A DNA stretch of 52,218 nt. Source: an uncultured Holophagaceae bacterium. GTDB lineage: Bacteria > Acidobacteriota > Holophagae > Holophagales > Holophagaceae. The notes under the pieces are model-generated. The model was given only the letters and a program-made list of their open reading frames with translations. It made no database searches and had not been told where the DNA came from. Position numbers and translations under genes: made by a program. Of the stretch, positions 35,281 through 44,445 are shown piece by piece; position 1 is the stretch's first letter, and each line of letters opens with the position of its first letter. Location: NCBI GenBank assembly GCA_903857495.1, contig CAIOFF010000030.1:1-52218 (forward strand), read 5' to 3'.

Positions 35281-35347
35281 CGTCCCACCTATTCCCCGAT
35301 GGTCTCCCGGCCTCACCCGCGGACCAGCGCTTCCCAAGGGGTTGTGC

Positions 35348-35911
35348 ATGCACCCGTTCGACCGAGCGTTCCGCTTCGTCCTGCCGGCCGCGGCCGTGGC
35401 GATCCTCGTCACGATCCTCTCCGTGGGCTGGCTCACGGAGCCGGACCGCTTCGCCAAGGGCTATGCCCCAGAACAGCCCATCCCCTTCAGCCATCAGCTG
35501 CATGCCGGCACCCTGCGCATGCAGTGCCAGTACTGCCACTCGGGCGTCGACAAGTCCCGGCACGCGGGCATTCCGAGCGTGGACCTCTGCATGGGCTGCC
35601 ACAAGGTCACCAAGGCCGACCGCCCCGCCATCCAGAAGCTGGCCCGCATCGCCCAGACCGGGGAGCCCCTGCCCTGGCAGCGGGTCCACACCCTGCCGGA
35701 CCACGTCTTCTTCGACCACCGGCCCCACGTGAACGCGGGCATCGCCTGCCAGAGCTGCCACGGAGAGGTCCAGACCATGAAGGTGATCACCCGCGAGATG
35801 GGCATGCGCATGGGCAACTGCCTGGCCTGCCATCGCGACCCCCACGCGGCGCTGCCGCCGGGCTCCAAGATCACCCGGGGCGCCGAAAACTGCGCCGCTT
35901 GCCACCGCTAG
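35348..35911 (+). CDS. actA: ACIII subunit ActA, pentaheme cytochrome c
   Basis: A 187-residue protein with one N-terminal membrane helix (about 10-28) and five CxxCH heme-attachment sites at 60-64, 81-85, 134-138, 158-162 and 182-186. This number and spacing match ActA of Alternative Complex III, which receives electrons from the Fe-S subunit in the periplasm. ATG 35348 was chosen because AAGGGG lies 7 bases upstream and the conserved helix starts there. First gene of the act-cta operon. Confidence 0.93.
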   Translation: MHPFDRAFRFVLPAAAVAILVTILSVGWLTEPDRFAKGYAPEQPIPFSHQLHAGTLRMQCQYCHSGVDKSRHAGIPSVDLCMGCHKVTKADRPAIQKLARIAQTGEPLPWQRVHTLPDHVFFDHRPHVNAGIACQSCHGEVQTMKVITREMGMRMGNCLACHRDPHAALPPGSKITRGAENCAACHR

Positions 35912-35930
35912 GACCCAGGGGAGACCGACC

Positions 35931-36119
35931 ATGGCCGACGCCGACCGCAAACCCCTCCTCGACCGGGCCGCCGCCCTGCTGGCGGGCCCCTTCCTGCTGG
36001 GTCGCCAGGCCCTGAGCCTGGCCTTCCCGTCCGACCGGGAAACCCCGGAGGCGCCTGCCTTGGCCCTCCAGCGGATTCCCGTCACGCCCCCCGAACACGC
36101 CATCAAGCGCCGTGGATGA
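35931..36119 (+). CDS. 62-residue protein of unknown function inside the ACIII operon
   Basis: Lies between actA and actB, 19 bp after the first and ending just before the actB ATG. GGGGAG sits 8 bases before its ATG. Codons follow the operon's GC3 preference, which supports real coding. It has a moderately hydrophobic stretch (AAALLAGPFLLGRQALSLAF, about residues 13-32) that might associate with the membrane, then a Pro-rich tail ending HAIKRRG. No family recognised. It may be an accessory ACIII subunit or assembly factor. Confidence 0.6.
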   Translation: MADADRKPLLDRAAALLAGPFLLGRQALSLAFPSDRETPEAPALALQRIPVTPPEHAIKRRG

Positions 36120-36123
36120 CCCG

Positions 36124-39105
36124 ATGAAGACCCGACTCCCCGATCATGGCCCCGTGGAAGCACCCCGCTTCTGGCGCACGCTGGAAGAGCGCGTGGAGAC
36201 GCCGGAGGCCCGCCAGGCCGCCCACGATGAGTTCCTGCCGGGCGCAGTCCCGGCCTACGATGACGTCCACGGCCTGCCCCCCCAGAGCGGCGTCTCCCGC
36301 CGCGACTTCCTGGGCCTGGTGAGCGCCGCAGCTGCCCTGGCCGCCACGGTTGGCTGCGACCGCAAGGGCCAGGGCACCGTGGTGCCCTACACCAAGCGCC
36401 CCGTGGAAGTGACCCCGGGCGTGGCCAACTACTACGCCAGCGCCTTCCAGGAGGGCCGCCGGGTCTACCCCGTCCTGGTCAAGACCCGGGAGGGCCGCCC
36501 CATCCACCTGACGGGCAACGACGAGCACCCCGGCGTGCGGGGCAAGACCAGCCCCCGCGCCATGGCCGATGTTCTGCGGCTCTACGATCCCGACCGCCTG
36601 CGCGCCCCCAAAGCCGAGGGCCGGACCATTGGCTGGACCGAGGCCGAGGCCAGGCTCCACGGGAGCCTGCAGGCCGCCAAGGCCACTGGCAAGCCCGTGC
36701 TGCTGCTCTCGGGCGCCGTCGCCTCGCCCACCCGAAAGGCCCTGCTGGCCGACCTCAAGGCCGCCTTGCCGACCCTCGAGCACCTGGCCTACGAGCCCGC
36801 CGCCGGGGACGCCGCCGAAGAGGCCGCCCGCGTGAGCTACGGTCAGAGCGTGGCCATTCAGCCCCGCCTGGCCAAGGCCAAGGTGATCCTGTCCCTGGGT
36901 GCGGACTTCCTCAATGGTGAGGATCCGGAGACCCTGGCTGCCTGGGGCGCGCAGCGCCGCCTGAAGAGCGCCAAGGAGCCCATCAATCGCCTCTGGGTGC
37001 TCGAAGGCCCCCTGACCCTGACCGGCACCAACGCCGACCACCGCTATCCGGTGGCGCCTTCCCGCCTGGCAGCCCTGGCCTTCACGCTGGCCCGGGAGCT
37101 GGCCGCCAAGGGTCTGCCCCTGCCCGCAGGTGCGAACCTCTCTGCCTTGCCCGGCGGGGCTCCGGCCGATGTCCCCACCCAGGCCTGGGCGAACCTGGTG
37201 AAGGACCTCCAGCATGCGGGCCGCAACGCCGTGGTGCTCTGCGGCGCCCAGATGCCCGCCGCCGCCCACCAGGCCGCCCACCTGCTCAACGCCATGCTCG
37301 GCTCCGAGGCCATGGCCCTGAGCCCCGCCGAGCCCCTGGCCACCACCAGGGACCTTGAGGCCGCTGTCCAGGGCATGGCCGCCGGCCGCTACGCCGCCGC
37401 GATCTTCTGGGATGTGAACCCCGCCTTCACCTATGCCCGAGCCACTGCATGGAAGGACGCTGTGGCCAAGGTGCCCCTGCGGGCCTGGATCGGCCTCATG
37501 GAGGACGAGACCGCCGCCCAGTGCCAGCTGGTCCTGCCGGAGAACCACTGGCTGGAGAGCTGGGGCGACTACGCCACCCCCGGCGCCACAGTGCTCCAGC
37601 AGCCCACGGTGGGCACCCTCTACGACACCCGTCAGGGCGAGGACGTGCTCCTGGGCCTCCTGAAGGCGCTGGGCGCCGCCCCGGCCGCGGACTACCACGC
37701 CTACCTCCGCGCCCGCTGGGAGAAGGCCGGGCTGCAGGGCGGCACCTTCGAGCAGGCCCTGCACGACGGCCTGGTGAAGACCGATGCCAAGCCCACCGCC
37801 CCGGCCTTCAGGGGTGCTTCGGTGGCCTCCGCCGAGCGCGCAGCGAAGGGCGCCGAGGGCTTTGAGCTCGTGCTCTTCCCGGGCTTCGCCCCCCATGATG
37901 GCCGCCACGCCAACAACAGCTGGCTGCAGGAGACGCCGGATCCCATCAGCAAGATGACCTGGGACAACCCCGTGGCCGTGTCCGTGCAGGACGCCCAGGC
38001 CCTGGGCATCCAGGAGGGGGACTTCGTCACCCTGACCCTGGAGGGCACCACCCTCCGGCTGCCCGCGGTGATCCAGCCCGGCCAGGCCAAGGGCGTGCTG
38101 GCCCTGGCCCTGGGCTACGGCCGCACCACCGGCGGGGTCGCCAAGGGTGTGGGCGCCAACGCCTACCCGTTCCTGGGTCTGGATCCGACTACCGCGAATG
38201 TCCGTCAGGGCGCGCGCCTGGCCAAGGCCGGCGGCCGGAAGGAGCTCTCCCGCACCCAGAGCCACCACCGCATGGAGGGCCGCGACATCGTGCGCTCCCT
38301 CACCATGGACGAGTTCCTGCATCACCCCCAGGGGCACCACCACCAGCCCGAATTGGTGACGCTCTACGAGGAGCAGAAGTTCCCGGACCATAAGTGGGGC
38401 ATGGTCATCGACCTCGCCGCCTGTGTGGGCTGCTCCGCCTGCGTGGTGGCCTGCCAGTCCGAGAACAACGTGCCGGTCGTGGGTCCCGAGCAGGTGGCCA
38501 AGGGCCGCGAGATGCACTGGATCCGCATCGACCGCTACTACGAGGGCGAGCTGGAGAACCCCAAGGTGGTCCACCAGCCCATGCTCTGCCAGCACTGCGA
38601 CAGCGCGCCCTGCGAGAACGTCTGCCCCGTGAACGCCACCAACCACAGCCCCGACGGGCTGAACCAGATGGCCTACAACCGCTGCGTGGGCACCCGCTAC
38701 TGCGCCAACAACTGCCCCTACAAGGTGCGCCGCTTCAACTTCCTGGAATACACCGCCTACAAGACCGAGCCCGAGACCCTGGCCTACAACCCGGAAGTCA
38801 CGGTGCGACCGCGCGGCGTCATGGAGAAGTGCTCCTTCTGCGTGCAGCGCATCAACGACGTGAAGATCCGCGCCAAGGGCGAGGGCCGCTCGATCCTGGA
38901 CGGCGAGGTCACCACTGCCTGCATGGCGGGCTGCCCCTCAGACGCCATCGTCTTCGGCGACCTCAAGGACCCCGAGAGCCGCATCGCCCAGTTGGTCACC
39001 GCCACCCGGGCCTACCGCGTGCTGGAGGAGGTGGGCGCCAAGCCCGCCATCACCTACCTGGCCGATCTGAAGAACCCCGTCGAGGGAGGTCACCATGCGA
39101 ACTGA
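36124..39105 (+). CDS. actB: ACIII subunit ActB, fused molybdopterin-oxidoreductase-like and Fe-S subunit
   Basis: A 993-residue periplasmic protein. A twin-arginine motif SRRDFLG (58-64) and a lipobox-like cysteine (ATVGC, C78) suggest Tat export and perhaps lipidation. Residues about 85-700 resemble molybdopterin oxidoreductases but, as in ActB generally, without a recognisable cofactor site. From C767 there is a ferredoxin-like domain with four cysteine groups (CVGCSACVVAC, CQHCDSAPCENVC, CVGTRYCANNC, CSFC/CMAGC) for Fe-S clusters. It wires quinol oxidation in ActC to hemes of ActA. GTG 36112 is an alternative start. Confidence 0.93.
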   Translation: MKTRLPDHGPVEAPRFWRTLEERVETPEARQAAHDEFLPGAVPAYDDVHGLPPQSGVSRRDFLGLVSAAAALAATVGCDRKGQGTVVPYTKRPVEVTPGVANYYASAFQEGRRVYPVLVKTREGRPIHLTGNDEHPGVRGKTSPRAMADVLRLYDPDRLRAPKAEGRTIGWTEAEARLHGSLQAAKATGKPVLLLSGAVASPTRKALLADLKAALPTLEHLAYEPAAGDAAEEAARVSYGQSVAIQPRLAKAKVILSLGADFLNGEDPETLAAWGAQRRLKSAKEPINRLWVLEGPLTLTGTNADHRYPVAPSRLAALAFTLARELAAKGLPLPAGANLSALPGGAPADVPTQAWANLVKDLQHAGRNAVVLCGAQMPAAAHQAAHLLNAMLGSEAMALSPAEPLATTRDLEAAVQGMAAGRYAAAIFWDVNPAFTYARATAWKDAVAKVPLRAWIGLMEDETAAQCQLVLPENHWLESWGDYATPGATVLQQPTVGTLYDTRQGEDVLLGLLKALGAAPAADYHAYLRARWEKAGLQGGTFEQALHDGLVKTDAKPTAPAFRGASVASAERAAKGAEGFELVLFPGFAPHDGRHANNSWLQETPDPISKMTWDNPVAVSVQDAQALGIQEGDFVTLTLEGTTLRLPAVIQPGQAKGVLALALGYGRTTGGVAKGVGANAYPFLGLDPTTANVRQGARLAKAGGRKELSRTQSHHRMEGRDIVRSLTMDEFLHHPQGHHHQPELVTLYEEQKFPDHKWGMVIDLAACVGCSACVVACQSENNVPVVGPEQVAKGREMHWIRIDRYYEGELENPKVVHQPMLCQHCDSAPCENVCPVNATNHSPDGLNQMAYNRCVGTRYCANNCPYKVRRFNFLEYTAYKTEPETLAYNPEVTVRPRGVMEKCSFCVQRINDVKIRAKGEGRSILDGEVTTACMAGCPSDAIVFGDLKDPESRIAQLVTATRAYRVLEEVGAKPAITYLADLKNPVEGGHHAN

Positions 39106-40495
39106 CGCCTCCGTCCACGCGGTCCCGATCCCCGAAGGCCTGCTGGAGCCCGCGCTCACCGTGGGCAAGGTCACGCCGGGCAGCCTTGACGACCAAGTGC
39201 TGGCCTTCCCCGAGACCAAGCCTCCGAAGCAGTGGTATCTGGCCCTGGCCGTCACCCTGACAGCGCTGGGCATCGGTCTGGCCTGCATCGGCTACACCTT
39301 CACCACCGGCATCGGCGCCTGGGGCAACAGCAGCCCGGTGTTCTGGGCCTTCGACATCATCAACTTCGTGTTCTGGGTGGGCATCGGCCACGCCGGGACG
39401 CTGATCTCCGCCATCCTCTTCCTCTTCCGGAAGCGCTGGCGCAACGCCATCGCCCGCTTCGCCGAGGCCATGACCATCTTCGCGGTCATGTGCGCCGTGA
39501 TCTTCCCCCTCATCCACGTGGGCCGGCCCTGGCTCGCCTACTGGCTGTTCCCCTACCCGAACGAGCGCGCCCTGTGGACCAACTTCCGCTCGCCGCTGCT
39601 CTGGGACGTCTTCGCGGTGAACACCTACTTCTCCGTGTCCCTGATGTTCTGGTACCTGGGCCTGATCCCCGACATCGCCTCCATGCGGGACCGCACCACC
39701 AGCAAGCTGCGCAAGACCATCTACACCGTCCTGGCCCTGGGCTGGCGCGGCGCCGCCTCCCACTGGCAGCACTACGAGAAGGCCTACCTGCTGCTGGCGG
39801 GCCTGGCCACGGGCCTGGTGCTCTCGGTGCACTCGGTGGTGAGCTTCGACTTCGCCACCTCCGTGGTGCCCGGCTGGCACATGACCATCTTCCCGCCCTA
39901 CTTCGTGGCGGGCGCGATCTTCGCCGGGTTCTCCATGGTGGTAATCGTGCTGGTGGTGGTGCGCGAGACCATGCAGCTCAAGAACCTGATCACCATGCGC
40001 CACCTGGACGTGATGAACAAGGTCATCCTCGCCATGAGCTGCATCATGGGCTACAGCTACATGATGGAGGGCTTCACGGCCTGGTATTCCATGAACGAAT
40101 ACCTGCACCACGGCTTCATGAACATCATCACCGGCACCTACGGCTGGGCCGGCTGGATCACCATCAGCTGCAACATTTTCATCCCCCAGCTGCTCTGGTT
40201 CAAAAAGTGCCGCAGCAGCTACTTCTGGATGATCCTGGTGGCCATCGGCGTGACCATCGGCATGTGGTTCGAGCGCTTCGTGATCATCGTGATCTCGCTG
40301 CACCAGGACTACCTACCCTCCGCCTGGCGCATCTACAAGCCGACCATGGTCGACTTCGGCATCCTGCTCGGCACCTTCGGCCTCTTCTTCACCCTGGTCC
40401 TGATCTTCGCCCGGGTGCTGCCGGTCATCGCCACCACCGAGGTGAAGGCCATCCTCCCGGACGCGCAGCCGAGCCACGGGGGCAGCCATGAATAA
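39095..40495 (+). CDS. actC: ACIII subunit ActC, NrfD-like quinol-binding membrane protein
   Basis: A 466-residue protein with about ten membrane helices of the NrfD/PsrC family, including GIGHAGTLISAILFLFRKRWRN and the loop FPLIHVGRPWLAYW. ActC holds the quinol oxidation site close to the Fe-S subunit. It overlaps actB by 11 bases and has GGGAGG before its ATG. It is followed by a 143-bp gap carrying a dispersed palindrome before the next operon gene. Confidence 0.93.
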   Translation: MRTDASVHAVPIPEGLLEPALTVGKVTPGSLDDQVLAFPETKPPKQWYLALAVTLTALGIGLACIGYTFTTGIGAWGNSSPVFWAFDIINFVFWVGIGHAGTLISAILFLFRKRWRNAIARFAEAMTIFAVMCAVIFPLIHVGRPWLAYWLFPYPNERALWTNFRSPLLWDVFAVNTYFSVSLMFWYLGLIPDIASMRDRTTSKLRKTIYTVLALGWRGAASHWQHYEKAYLLLAGLATGLVLSVHSVVSFDFATSVVPGWHMTIFPPYFVAGAIFAGFSMVVIVLVVVRETMQLKNLITMRHLDVMNKVILAMSCIMGYSYMMEGFTAWYSMNEYLHHGFMNIITGTYGWAGWITISCNIFIPQLLWFKKCRSSYFWMILVAIGVTIGMWFERFVIIVISLHQDYLPSAWRIYKPTMVDFGILLGTFGLFFTLVLIFARVLPVIATTEVKAILPDAQPSHGGSHE

Positions 40496-40512
40496 AAAAT
40501 TGAAAGGAAACC

Positions 40513-40614
40513 ACTCTCGCAGAGATCGCGGAGACAGCGGAGGGGCGCAGAGGAAATCGTTCGAGGGGTTGTCCTCCTCCTCTCTCCGCCCCCTCTGCGA
40601 CCCTCTGCGAGAGT
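40513..40614. repeat. Dispersed palindromic element, copy B, inside the ACIII operon
   Basis: Termini ACTCTCGCAGAG (40513-40524) and CTCTGCGAGAGT (40603-40614) are perfect 12-bp inverted repeats enclosing complementary purine and pyrimidine tracts. TTTTT follows the right arm, so the RNA could form a long hairpin with a short U-tract between actC and actDE. Shares termini and layout with 10651-10747. Confidence 0.8.
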
Positions 40615-40638
40615 TTTTCCTGTCCCCGGGGGCCTGCC

Positions 40639-41784
40639 ATGTCCGATAAAAAGGCCTACGCCGTCCTCGGCCTCTTCGAGACGCCCGACGCGCTGATGCA
40701 CGCTATCCCCAAGCTGCGGGCGGCGAAGCTCGGCACGGTCGAGGCCTACACGCCCTACCCCATCCACGGCATCGACGAGGCCCTGGGGCTGCGCCGCTCT
40801 CCCCTGGGCGGCATGGTGCTGGTCATGGGCGTGCTGGGCGCGCTCACCGCCTTCGGGTTCCAGTACTGGATCAGCGCCATCGACTACCCGATCATCACCG
40901 GCGGCAAGTCGGCGGCCTCCTGGGAAGCGTTCATCCCCATCATGTTCGAAGTGACGGTGCTCTTCGCCACCTTCACCGCGGGCCTGGGCATGCTGCTGCT
41001 GCTCAACCGGCTGCCCTTCTTCGGCCATCCCGTCCTGTCCGCCAAGGCCATGAAGGGGATCACCCGCGACCGCTACGCCCTGGCCCTGGAGGCCGAGAGC
41101 GAGGCCTTCGACAGCGCCGCCGCGGCCCAGGCCCTCGAGGCCGCGGGCGCGGTGGACATCGAGGTGCTGCCCGCCCCGGACCGCAGCCCCTTCCTCACCA
41201 GCGACTACATCCTGCGCACCCTGGGCGGCATCTTCGTGGCCTGCCTGGTGGCGGGCTTGGGGATCTTCTCCCTCATCAAGTGGTTCCCGCTGCTGGCGCC
41301 CATGAAGTACATGCAGGACCAGCCGCGCCTCAACGCCCAGAAGGCCTCGACCTTCTTCAAGGACGGCCATGGCATGCAACCGCCGGTGCCAGGCACCGTG
41401 GCCCGGGGCTACCTGCCCACGGCCACCGGCACCCAGGACGCATCGGCCAACCTGGTGAACCCCCTGCCCCGCACCAAGGACGTCTTCGCCCAGGGCCGGA
41501 AGGTCTATACCAACCGGTGCGAGGTCTGCCATGGCGCCCTGGCGAACGGCGCGGGCAGCCTCACCGCCGCCTACGGCGCCAAGCCCGCGAACCTGCAGGC
41601 CCAGCAGTTCCGCGACTACCCGGACGGCAAGATCTACTGGGCTGTCGTGAACGGCAAGAACGCCATGCCCGCCCACGCGGCCTACCTCACCGAGCCGCAG
41701 CGGTGGGCGGTGGTCCACTACGTGCGCGCCCTCCAGCGCGCCCAGAACGCCACGGACGAGGACCTGAAGGTGGTCGCACCATGA
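40639..41784 (+). CDS. actDE: Fused ACIII subunits ActD and ActE (DUF3341 plus monoheme cytochrome c)
   Basis: A 381-residue fusion. Residues 1-180 are ActD (DUF3341): AVLGLFETPDALMHAIPKLR, then two membrane helices (about 57-80 and 98-122). A helix at about 193-214 leads into ActE, recognised by GMQPPVPGTVARGYLP (245-260), the heme site CEVCH (294-298) and the likely axial methionine M343 in KNAMPAH. In most act operons these are two genes. It lies directly after the palindrome and overlaps actF by 4 bases (ATGA). Confidence 0.93.
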   Translation: MSDKKAYAVLGLFETPDALMHAIPKLRAAKLGTVEAYTPYPIHGIDEALGLRRSPLGGMVLVMGVLGALTAFGFQYWISAIDYPIITGGKSAASWEAFIPIMFEVTVLFATFTAGLGMLLLLNRLPFFGHPVLSAKAMKGITRDRYALALEAESEAFDSAAAAQALEAAGAVDIEVLPAPDRSPFLTSDYILRTLGGIFVACLVAGLGIFSLIKWFPLLAPMKYMQDQPRLNAQKASTFFKDGHGMQPPVPGTVARGYLPTATGTQDASANLVNPLPRTKDVFAQGRKVYTNRCEVCHGALANGAGSLTAAYGAKPANLQAQQFRDYPDGKIYWAVVNGKNAMPAHAAYLTEPQRWAVVHYVRALQRAQNATDEDLKVVAP

Positions 41785-42929
41785 GCCAGCAGAAACCGAC
41801 TCCCCCCATTCTCCTTGGCGCGGTCGCCCTGGGCGCCGCCGGCGTCCTGGGCACCTACTTCGCCGCGGGTCCCGAGCGCTTCTGGGCCAACTGGGTGCTC
41901 TGGTTCGTCCTGATGTTCACCCTGGGCCTGGGCTCGCTCTTCATCGTGGCCCTGGAGCACCTGGTCAGCGCCAAGTGGAGTGTGCCCATCCGCCGGATCC
42001 CCGAGCGGCTGGCCACCCTGCTGCTGCCCGCCATTCCTGTGGGCCTCATCGCCCTGGGCGCGGTGCCCGTGCTCTACCCGGGCTCCCGGCCCGAGGCGGC
42101 CCACCACCCGATCCTGGCGGGCAAGGCCTTCTGGCTGAGCCTGCCCTTCTTCTCCGTCCGCACCGTGGCGGCCTTCGTCCTCTGCGTCATCGCCCTCGCC
42201 GTGCTGGTGGGCGGGTCGCTCAAGCAGGACGTGAGCAGGGACCCCGCCTTCAACTTCCGCGCCCGCAAGTTCGCGCCGGCCTTCATGGCCATCTTCGCGC
42301 TGGTGATCACCCTGGTGGCCTTCGACTGGATCTCGGGCCTCACGCCCGAGTGGTACAGCGACATCTTCGGGGTCTACATCTTCGCCGGGGCCTTCCTCAG
42401 CGGCCTCTCGGCCACGGCGCTCTCCCTGCTGTATCTCCAGGGCGAGGGCCGGCTGGAGGGGGTGCGCCAGGACCATCTCTACAACCTCGGCGCCTTCCTC
42501 TTCGCCTTCACGGTGTTCTGGTCCTACATCGGCTTCGCCCAGTACATGCTGATGTGGTATGCCAACATGCCCGACGAGGTCATCTACTACAAGGTGCGCC
42601 TCACTGGCGCCTGGCGGGCCATCACCTTCGCGCTGGCGGGCCTCCACTTCATCCTGCCCTTCTTCGCCCTGGTCACCCGGGACGCCAAGCGGGATCCCAA
42701 GCGGCTCCGCCGCGTGGCCCTGCTGATGCTCGGCGCCCACGTCCTCGACATCTACTGGCTCATCTTCCCGGCGCTTGGCGGGAGCCCGCGCTTCAGCTGG
42801 CCCGAGCTGAGCTTCGCCCTCTTCTTCCTGGGCGGGATCCTCCTCTGGGTCCGGGGCGCCATGCAGAAGGGTGAGGACATGCCGGTGGGCGATCCCTTCC
42901 TCCGCGAGGGTCTGGAGTTCCGCCTATGA
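41781..42929 (+). CDS. actF: ACIII subunit ActF, second NrfD-like membrane subunit
   Basis: A 382-residue protein with about ten membrane helices, related to ActC but diverged. Typical features are the NWVLWFVLMFTLGLGSLFIVALEHL helix and the DIYWLIFPALGGSP loop near the end. ActF pairs with ActC in the ACIII membrane core and may form part of a proton path. Overlaps actDE and the following cytochrome gene by 4 bases each, so all three are translationally coupled. Confidence 0.93.
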   Translation: MSQQKPTPPILLGAVALGAAGVLGTYFAAGPERFWANWVLWFVLMFTLGLGSLFIVALEHLVSAKWSVPIRRIPERLATLLLPAIPVGLIALGAVPVLYPGSRPEAAHHPILAGKAFWLSLPFFSVRTVAAFVLCVIALAVLVGGSLKQDVSRDPAFNFRARKFAPAFMAIFALVITLVAFDWISGLTPEWYSDIFGVYIFAGAFLSGLSATALSLLYLQGEGRLEGVRQDHLYNLGAFLFAFTVFWSYIGFAQYMLMWYANMPDEVIYYKVRLTGAWRAITFALAGLHFILPFFALVTRDAKRDPKRLRRVALLMLGAHVLDIYWLIFPALGGSPRFSWPELSFALFFLGGILLWVRGAMQKGEDMPVGDPFLREGLEFRL

Positions 42930-43624
42930 TCGACCAGTATCTCTCCCCCAGCGAGCTCAAGCGCCTGCTGACCGCCCTCATGGTGGTCATCGGCTTCATC
43001 TTCATCGCCGCCTTCTTCGGCTTCACGGTGCTGCCGGGCCTGCGCTACCAGGCCCACACCCTGCCGGACGCCCCGGTCCAGGCCGTCCAGGGCGAGACCG
43101 GCTGGCTGGACCCCACGGACTACCCCGCCATGGCCCGGGAGGTGATTCCGCCCATCGATCCCCGCACGGTGCTGACGCCCAATCCGGCGCTGATGGCCCG
43201 GGGCAAGGCGGTCTACGCCCAGACCTGCGCCACCTGCCACGGCCCCGAAGGCAAGGGCGACGGCCCTGGCGGCACAGGCCTGAACCCCAAGCCCCGCAAC
43301 TTCACCCAGGGCACCGCCTGGAAGAACGGCACCCGCCTGGAAGACATCTACCGGACGCTGGACGAGGGCATCAAGGGCAGTTCCATGGTGTCCTACAACT
43401 ACCTCTCCAAGAAGGACCGCATGGCCCTGGCCCACGTGGTGCAGTCCCTGGGCACCTTCGAGCACGGCGCCAGCGATCCCAAGGCCATCGCCGCCCTGGA
43501 GAAGCTCTTCGCCAGCGCCGGTGAGGTCATCCCCACCCGCATCCCCGTGCGCCGGGCCGTGGACACCCTCTCCCGGGAATATGCCCTGACGCACCCGATC
43601 CCCCCCGCCTCAACCCCCCGCTGA
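42926..43624 (+). CDS. Membrane-anchored monoheme cytochrome c
   Basis: A 232-residue protein: an N-terminal helix (about 14-36), a linker, and a cytochrome c domain with one CATCH site (101-105) and a likely methionine ligand near SSMVSYNYLS. It is distinct from the ActE part of actDE. Extra monoheme cytochromes in act operons may carry electrons from ActA/ActE to the oxidase or be supernumerary subunits. It is translationally coupled to actF and followed closely by sco1. Confidence 0.85.
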   Translation: MIDQYLSPSELKRLLTALMVVIGFIFIAAFFGFTVLPGLRYQAHTLPDAPVQAVQGETGWLDPTDYPAMAREVIPPIDPRTVLTPNPALMARGKAVYAQTCATCHGPEGKGDGPGGTGLNPKPRNFTQGTAWKNGTRLEDIYRTLDEGIKGSSMVSYNYLSKKDRMALAHVVQSLGTFEHGASDPKAIAALEKLFASAGEVIPTRIPVRRAVDTLSREYALTHPIPPASTPR

Positions 43625-43632
43625 GAACCGCC

Positions 43633-44445
43633 ATGAGCCTCCCCTCCCTCCGCCGCCTCCTGCTGCCGCTCGCCCTCCTGGCCCTGGCCACGGGTCCGGT
43701 CGGCCTGAAGGCCCAGGCCGCCCCGGCCAGCGCCCCCGAGGAAGTGGGGATCGACGAGAAACTCGGCGCCAGCATCCCCCTGGACCTGGTCCTCAAGGCC
43801 GAGGACGGCACTGCCGTCACCCTGCGTTCGCTCATCAACAAGCCCACCATCCTGACTCTCAACTACTTCCGCTGCGCCGGCATCTGCACCCCGCAGCTGG
43901 GCGGCGTGGCCGAGGTGCTGAACCGCACCCAGGCCATCCCGGGCCAGGACCTCCAGGTGCTCACCGTGAGCTTCGACGAGCGGGACGAGCCCGAGGTCGC
44001 CGCCCAGAAGCGCACCAACTACCTGGCTGAGATCAAGCGCCCCTTCCCACCAGACGCCTGGCGCTTTCTCACGGGTCCCTCAGCCACCACCCGCGCCCTG
44101 GCCGACGCTGTCGGCTTCAAGTTCAAGCGCCAGAACGATGACTTCATTCATGCGGCCGCGATCATCTTCATCAGCCCCGAGGGCCGCGTCACCCGCTACA
44201 TGTATGGCACCACCTACCTGCCCGCCGATGTCCAGCTGGCGGCCCAGGAGGCGGCCCGGGGCGAGGCCCAGCCCACCATCAAGAAGTTCCTGAAGTTCTG
44301 TTTCAGCTATGACCCCGCGGGTCGGCGCTATGTCCTGAACACCACCAGCATCGGCGCCATCGTGATCCTCATGGCCGCCGGCGTGTTCCTGGTGTTTCTG
44401 GGGCGCGGACGCAAGGGCAAGACCAAGACCGAGGAGAACGCATGA
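43633..44445 (+). CDS. SCO1/SenC-family copper chaperone
   Basis: A 270-residue protein: a signal sequence (about 1-29), a thioredoxin-like domain with the copper-binding CAGIC (C81, C85) and H173 in DDFIHAAAI, then a C-terminal membrane helix (about 238-258) and a basic tail. SCO proteins insert copper into the CuA site of oxidase subunit II, here ctaC. The C-terminal anchor in place of an N-terminal one is seen in some bacterial members. Overlaps ctaD by 4 bases. Confidence 0.93.
   Translation: MSLPSLRRLLLPLALLALATGPVGLKAQAAPASAPEEVGIDEKLGASIPLDLVLKAEDGTAVTLRSLINKPTILTLNYFRCAGICTPQLGGVAEVLNRTQAIPGQDLQVLTVSFDERDEPEVAAQKRTNYLAEIKRPFPPDAWRFLTGPSATTRALADAVGFKFKRQNDDFIHAAAIIFISPEGRVTRYMYGTTYLPADVQLAAQEAARGEAQPTIKKFLKFCFSYDPAGRRYVLNTTSIGAIVILMAAGVFLVFLGRGRKGKTKTEENA

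Noticed and set aside
35138-35347. 70-codon N-terminal extension of ActA
   Set aside because: It runs through the AT-rich upstream region with foreign codon use, while ATG 35348 has a ribosome-binding site and begins at the conserved membrane helix.
36103-38646. 847-codon antisense frame opposite actB
   Set aside because: Shadow of a genuine 993-residue protein with Tat and Fe-S motifs.
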